From JBBRDU01 sp038230335 (GTDB taxonomy: Bacteria > Verrucomicrobiota > Verrucomicrobiia > Chthoniobacterales > UBA10450): a stretch of DNA of 64,000 nt. Below, in pieces: positions 61,819 through 64,000 of the stretch; position 1 is the stretch's first letter; each line of letters opens with the position of its first letter. Where the stretch lies: assembly GCA_038230335.1 (NCBI GenBank), contig JBBRNL010000008.1:1-64000 (forward strand), in the 5' to 3' direction. The position numbers and the translations under genes were made by a program. The notes under the pieces were generated by a model that had not been told where the DNA came from, did not search any database, and was given only the letters and a program-made list of their open reading frames with translations.

Positions 61819-64000
61819 ATGAGTCAGAATTACAAGGATACTCTCAATCTGCCGCGCACGGATTTTCCGATGAAGGCGAACCTGGCCACGCGCGAGCCGG
61901 CCATGCTGAAAGCGTGGCAGGAAAGTCGCCTCTATGAGCGAATTCAGAAAGCGCGCGAAGGGCGTGAGTCGTTCGTCCTTCATGATGGTCCGCCTTTTGC
62001 CAATGGCGATGTGCACATGGGGACCGCGTTAAACAAGATTTTGAAAGATCTGGTCGTGAAGTCGCAGAGCATGTCAGGCAAACGGGCGCCCTACGTGCCG
62101 GGCTGGGATTGTCACGGTTTGCCGATTGAATACAAAGTGGTGCGAGAATCGCGCGGTTTATCACCCCTCGAGGTGCGAAAAAAATCGGAAGCGTTTGCGC
62201 GGAAATATGTGGATATCCAGCGCGAGCAGTTTCAGCGGCTTGGCGTACTGGGCGACTGGGATCATCCCTATCTGACGCTCGATCCGAAATACGAAGCCGA
62301 GATCCTGCGGGCCTTTGCCGGGTTGGTCGAGAAAGGGCTGGTCTATCAATCAATGAAGCCGGTCTTCTGGAGTACCGGCGCGCAAACCGCCCTGGCCGAA
62401 GCGGAAGTGGAATACGAGGAGCGCGACGATACCTCGGTTTACGTGAAGTTCCCGGTCGTCAGCGGCGAGCTGGCCGGTCGGGCCAGTATCGCCATCTGGA
62501 CAACAACGCCCTGGACGTTGCCGGCCAATCTCGCCATCGCCGTGCATCCGAAAGAGAAATACGTGGTTCAGGAATTCTCGCGCGACGGCCAGTCCGAGAC
62601 TTTGATTCTGGCGGAACAGCTGGTCGCACAATTTTGCGCGACGACAAAATTCGAAGCGGGGAAATTGCTCGACTCGTTCCCCGGTGGCGTGCTCGACAAG
62701 ATAACGGCGCGCCATCCCTTCCTCGAGCGGGACTCGATCGTGTTGCCGGCCGATTTCGTGACTATGGACACGGGCACCGGCTGTGTCCATGTCGCTCCCG
62801 GGCACGGCGAAGATGACTACTTGTTAGGCGTCCGGAATAAGCTGGCCATTCTGTCGCCCGTGGACGATCGCGGAATGTTTACCGAAGAAGTCGGAGTGCC
62901 ATCTCTGGTCGGGAAGTATGTTTTTGATGCGAACGCCGATGTCGTGAAATTGCTGCGCGAACGCCGGATGCTATTAAGCGATCAGGTCTTTCATCACTCC
63001 TATCCTTATTGCTGGCGTTCCAAGACGCCGATTATCTTTCGCGCGGTTGAGCAGTTTTTTATCCGCATCGACGATCTGCGCGGCCGCGCTCTGGAAGCAA
63101 TTCATAACGAAGTGAAATGGATTCCCGCCTGGGGTGAGAATCGCATCGCCGGCACGGTCGAATCCCGGCCCGATTGGGTCATCTCGCGACAACGTAGCTG
63201 GGGTGTCCCTTTGCCGGTGTTTTACTCGGCCCAGGGCGAAACGATCCTGGACGCCGCTTTCATTCGCAAGCTGGCCGATCTTGTGGCAGAACGCGGTTCG
63301 AATATTTGGTTCGAGCTGAACGACGCCGATTTGGCGCGTGAGCTCGGATTGCCCGAAGGAACGAAGCATCGCAATGACACGATCGACGTCTGGATCGATA
63401 GCGGTGTTTCGCACAAGGCGGTCTGCGCGGTGCGGCCGGAGCTGCATGATCCGGCCGACTTGTACATGGAAGCGACCGATCAACACCGCGGCTGGTTTCA
63501 ATCATCCCTCATGACGAGCATCGCGCTGAGCGATCGCGCGCCGTACAAGACATGTGTGACGCACGGGTTCGTCGTGGATGTTGACGGGAAGAAGATTTCC
63601 AAGTCGAGCACCTACGATAAGCCGATGGATGCGGGCCACTTCGTCGGCCGTCATGGAGCAGACTTGGTGCGACTCTGGGCCAGCAGTATTAATTACACGG
63701 ATGACGTGCCCTTTTCGGAGGAGATGTTCACGCGCCTGGGCGACACCTACCGCCGCATTCGCAACACGCTGCGCATCTTGTTAGGCAATCTTTACGATTA
63801 CGATAGAGCAGCGGTTTCGGCCCCGGTCACCACCCTGGTCGATCGATGGATCCTGGAACGGCTCGATCAGGTCGCGGCGGAATGTCGCGCCGCGTACGCG
63901 GCCTTCGAATTTCACAAGGTTTACCACACGCTCAATCAATTTTGCGCGGTCGACCTGAGCAGTCTCTACGTGGATATCACAAAGGACCGGATGTATTGCG
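61819..64000 (+). CDS. ileS: Isoleucyl-tRNA synthetase, N-terminal part (truncated by window edge)
   Basis: The first 727 codons from ATG at 61819; the frame is open at the edge. Class I motifs: HDGPPFANGDVHMGTALNKILKD, where the HIGH signature reads H-M-G-T (66-69), and KISKS (592-596), followed by SIN...DDVPFSEEM. The editing CP1 domain has WTTTPWTLPANL and the DTGTGCVHVAPGHGEDDY motif. WDCHGLPIE is another invariant. It charges tRNA-Ile and edits valine. The C-terminal zinc-containing region lies outside the window. Confidence 0.95.
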   Translation, partial: MSQNYKDTLNLPRTDFPMKANLATREPAMLKAWQESRLYERIQKAREGRESFVLHDGPPFANGDVHMGTALNKILKDLVVKSQSMSGKRAPYVPGWDCHGLPIEYKVVRESRGLSPLEVRKKSEAFARKYVDIQREQFQRLGVLGDWDHPYLTLDPKYEAEILRAFAGLVEKGLVYQSMKPVFWSTGAQTALAEAEVEYEERDDTSVYVKFPVVSGELAGRASIAIWTTTPWTLPANLAIAVHPKEKYVVQEFSRDGQSETLILAEQLVAQFCATTKFEAGKLLDSFPGGVLDKITARHPFLERDSIVLPADFVTMDTGTGCVHVAPGHGEDDYLLGVRNKLAILSPVDDRGMFTEEVGVPSLVGKYVFDANADVVKLLRERRMLLSDQVFHHSYPYCWRSKTPIIFRAVEQFFIRIDDLRGRALEAIHNEVKWIPAWGENRIAGTVESRPDWVISRQRSWGVPLPVFYSAQGETILDAAFIRKLADLVAERGSNIWFELNDADLARELGLPEGTKHRNDTIDVWIDSGVSHKAVCAVRPELHDPADLYMEATDQHRGWFQSSLMTSIALSDRAPYKTCVTHGFVVDVDGKKISKSSTYDKPMDAGHFVGRHGADLVRLWASSINYTDDVPFSEEMFTRLGDTYRRIRNTLRILLGNLYDYDRAAVSAPVTTLVDRWILERLDQVAAECRAAYAAFEFHKVYHTLNQFCAVDLSSLYVDITKDRMYC

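Noticed and set aside
1..64000. GTTAGG/CCTAAC seemed frequent across the window
   Set aside because: A by-eye count of about 25 on both strands is about what base composition predicts.

Overview
The window is a 64 kb chromosomal piece of a Gram-negative bacterium of moderately high GC. Kdo transferase (WaaA), TolC-type outer-membrane channels, PEP-CTERM proteins, very large secreted proteins ending in a shared dockerin-like module, and the style of the housekeeping genes together suggest a soil-type Verrucomicrobiota (Spartobacteria/Chthoniobacterales-like). That placement is an inference from family resemblance; no rRNA gene is present. There is no phage, integrase, transposase or CRISPR array.

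Layout. 1-14.6 kb is housekeeping: the end of a PEP-CTERM protein, typA, a fluoride riboswitch driving crcB plus a DUF190 gene, yebC, rho, a DUF4112 gene, then glnE, a rhomboid-like protein and a lipid kinase on the minus strand, then an AsmA-like gene, rsmD, waaA and tRNA-Glu. 14.9-18.1 kb encodes a secreted astacin metalloprotease fused to a long beta-helix. 18.3-33.4 kb is a lipid and glycan region. Its plus strand carries fatty-acid 2-hydroxylase, serine palmitoyltransferase, a GNAT-fold ceramide-synthase-like acyltransferase, an MGDG-synthase-like glycosyltransferase and two tandem CDP-alcohol phosphotransferases. It runs head-on into a minus-strand operon of four genes, each overlapping the next by 4 nt: GT39-like transferase, flippase, short-chain dehydrogenase and inositol-phosphate-cytidylyltransferase-like protein. 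33.4-39.2 kb is a MacAB-like ABC efflux operon with two TolC paralogues. 39.4 kb encodes myo-inositol-phosphate synthase. 40.7-46.9 kb encodes an AddA/AddB pair. 47-51.7 kb is a complete selenocysteine locus. 51.9-61.7 kb holds secreted and outer-membrane proteins, and ileS runs off the right edge.

Two systems stand out. First, Ino1 (inositol phosphate), a cytidylyltransferase (CDP-inositol) and CDP-alcohol transferases sit with SPT, a ceramide-synthase candidate and a 2-hydroxylase. Together they could make inositol-phosphoryl (2-hydroxy)ceramide directly from CDP-inositol. Second, the selenocysteine locus holds selB, selA, selD and tRNA-Sec plus two genes truncated by in-frame UGA codons: selD itself is a selenoprotein (UGA at 51242-51244, true start 51295), and a 78-residue SelW/Rdx protein (51499-51735) has a C-x-x-U site. 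Ordinary ORF calling misses the N-terminus of the first and all of the second.
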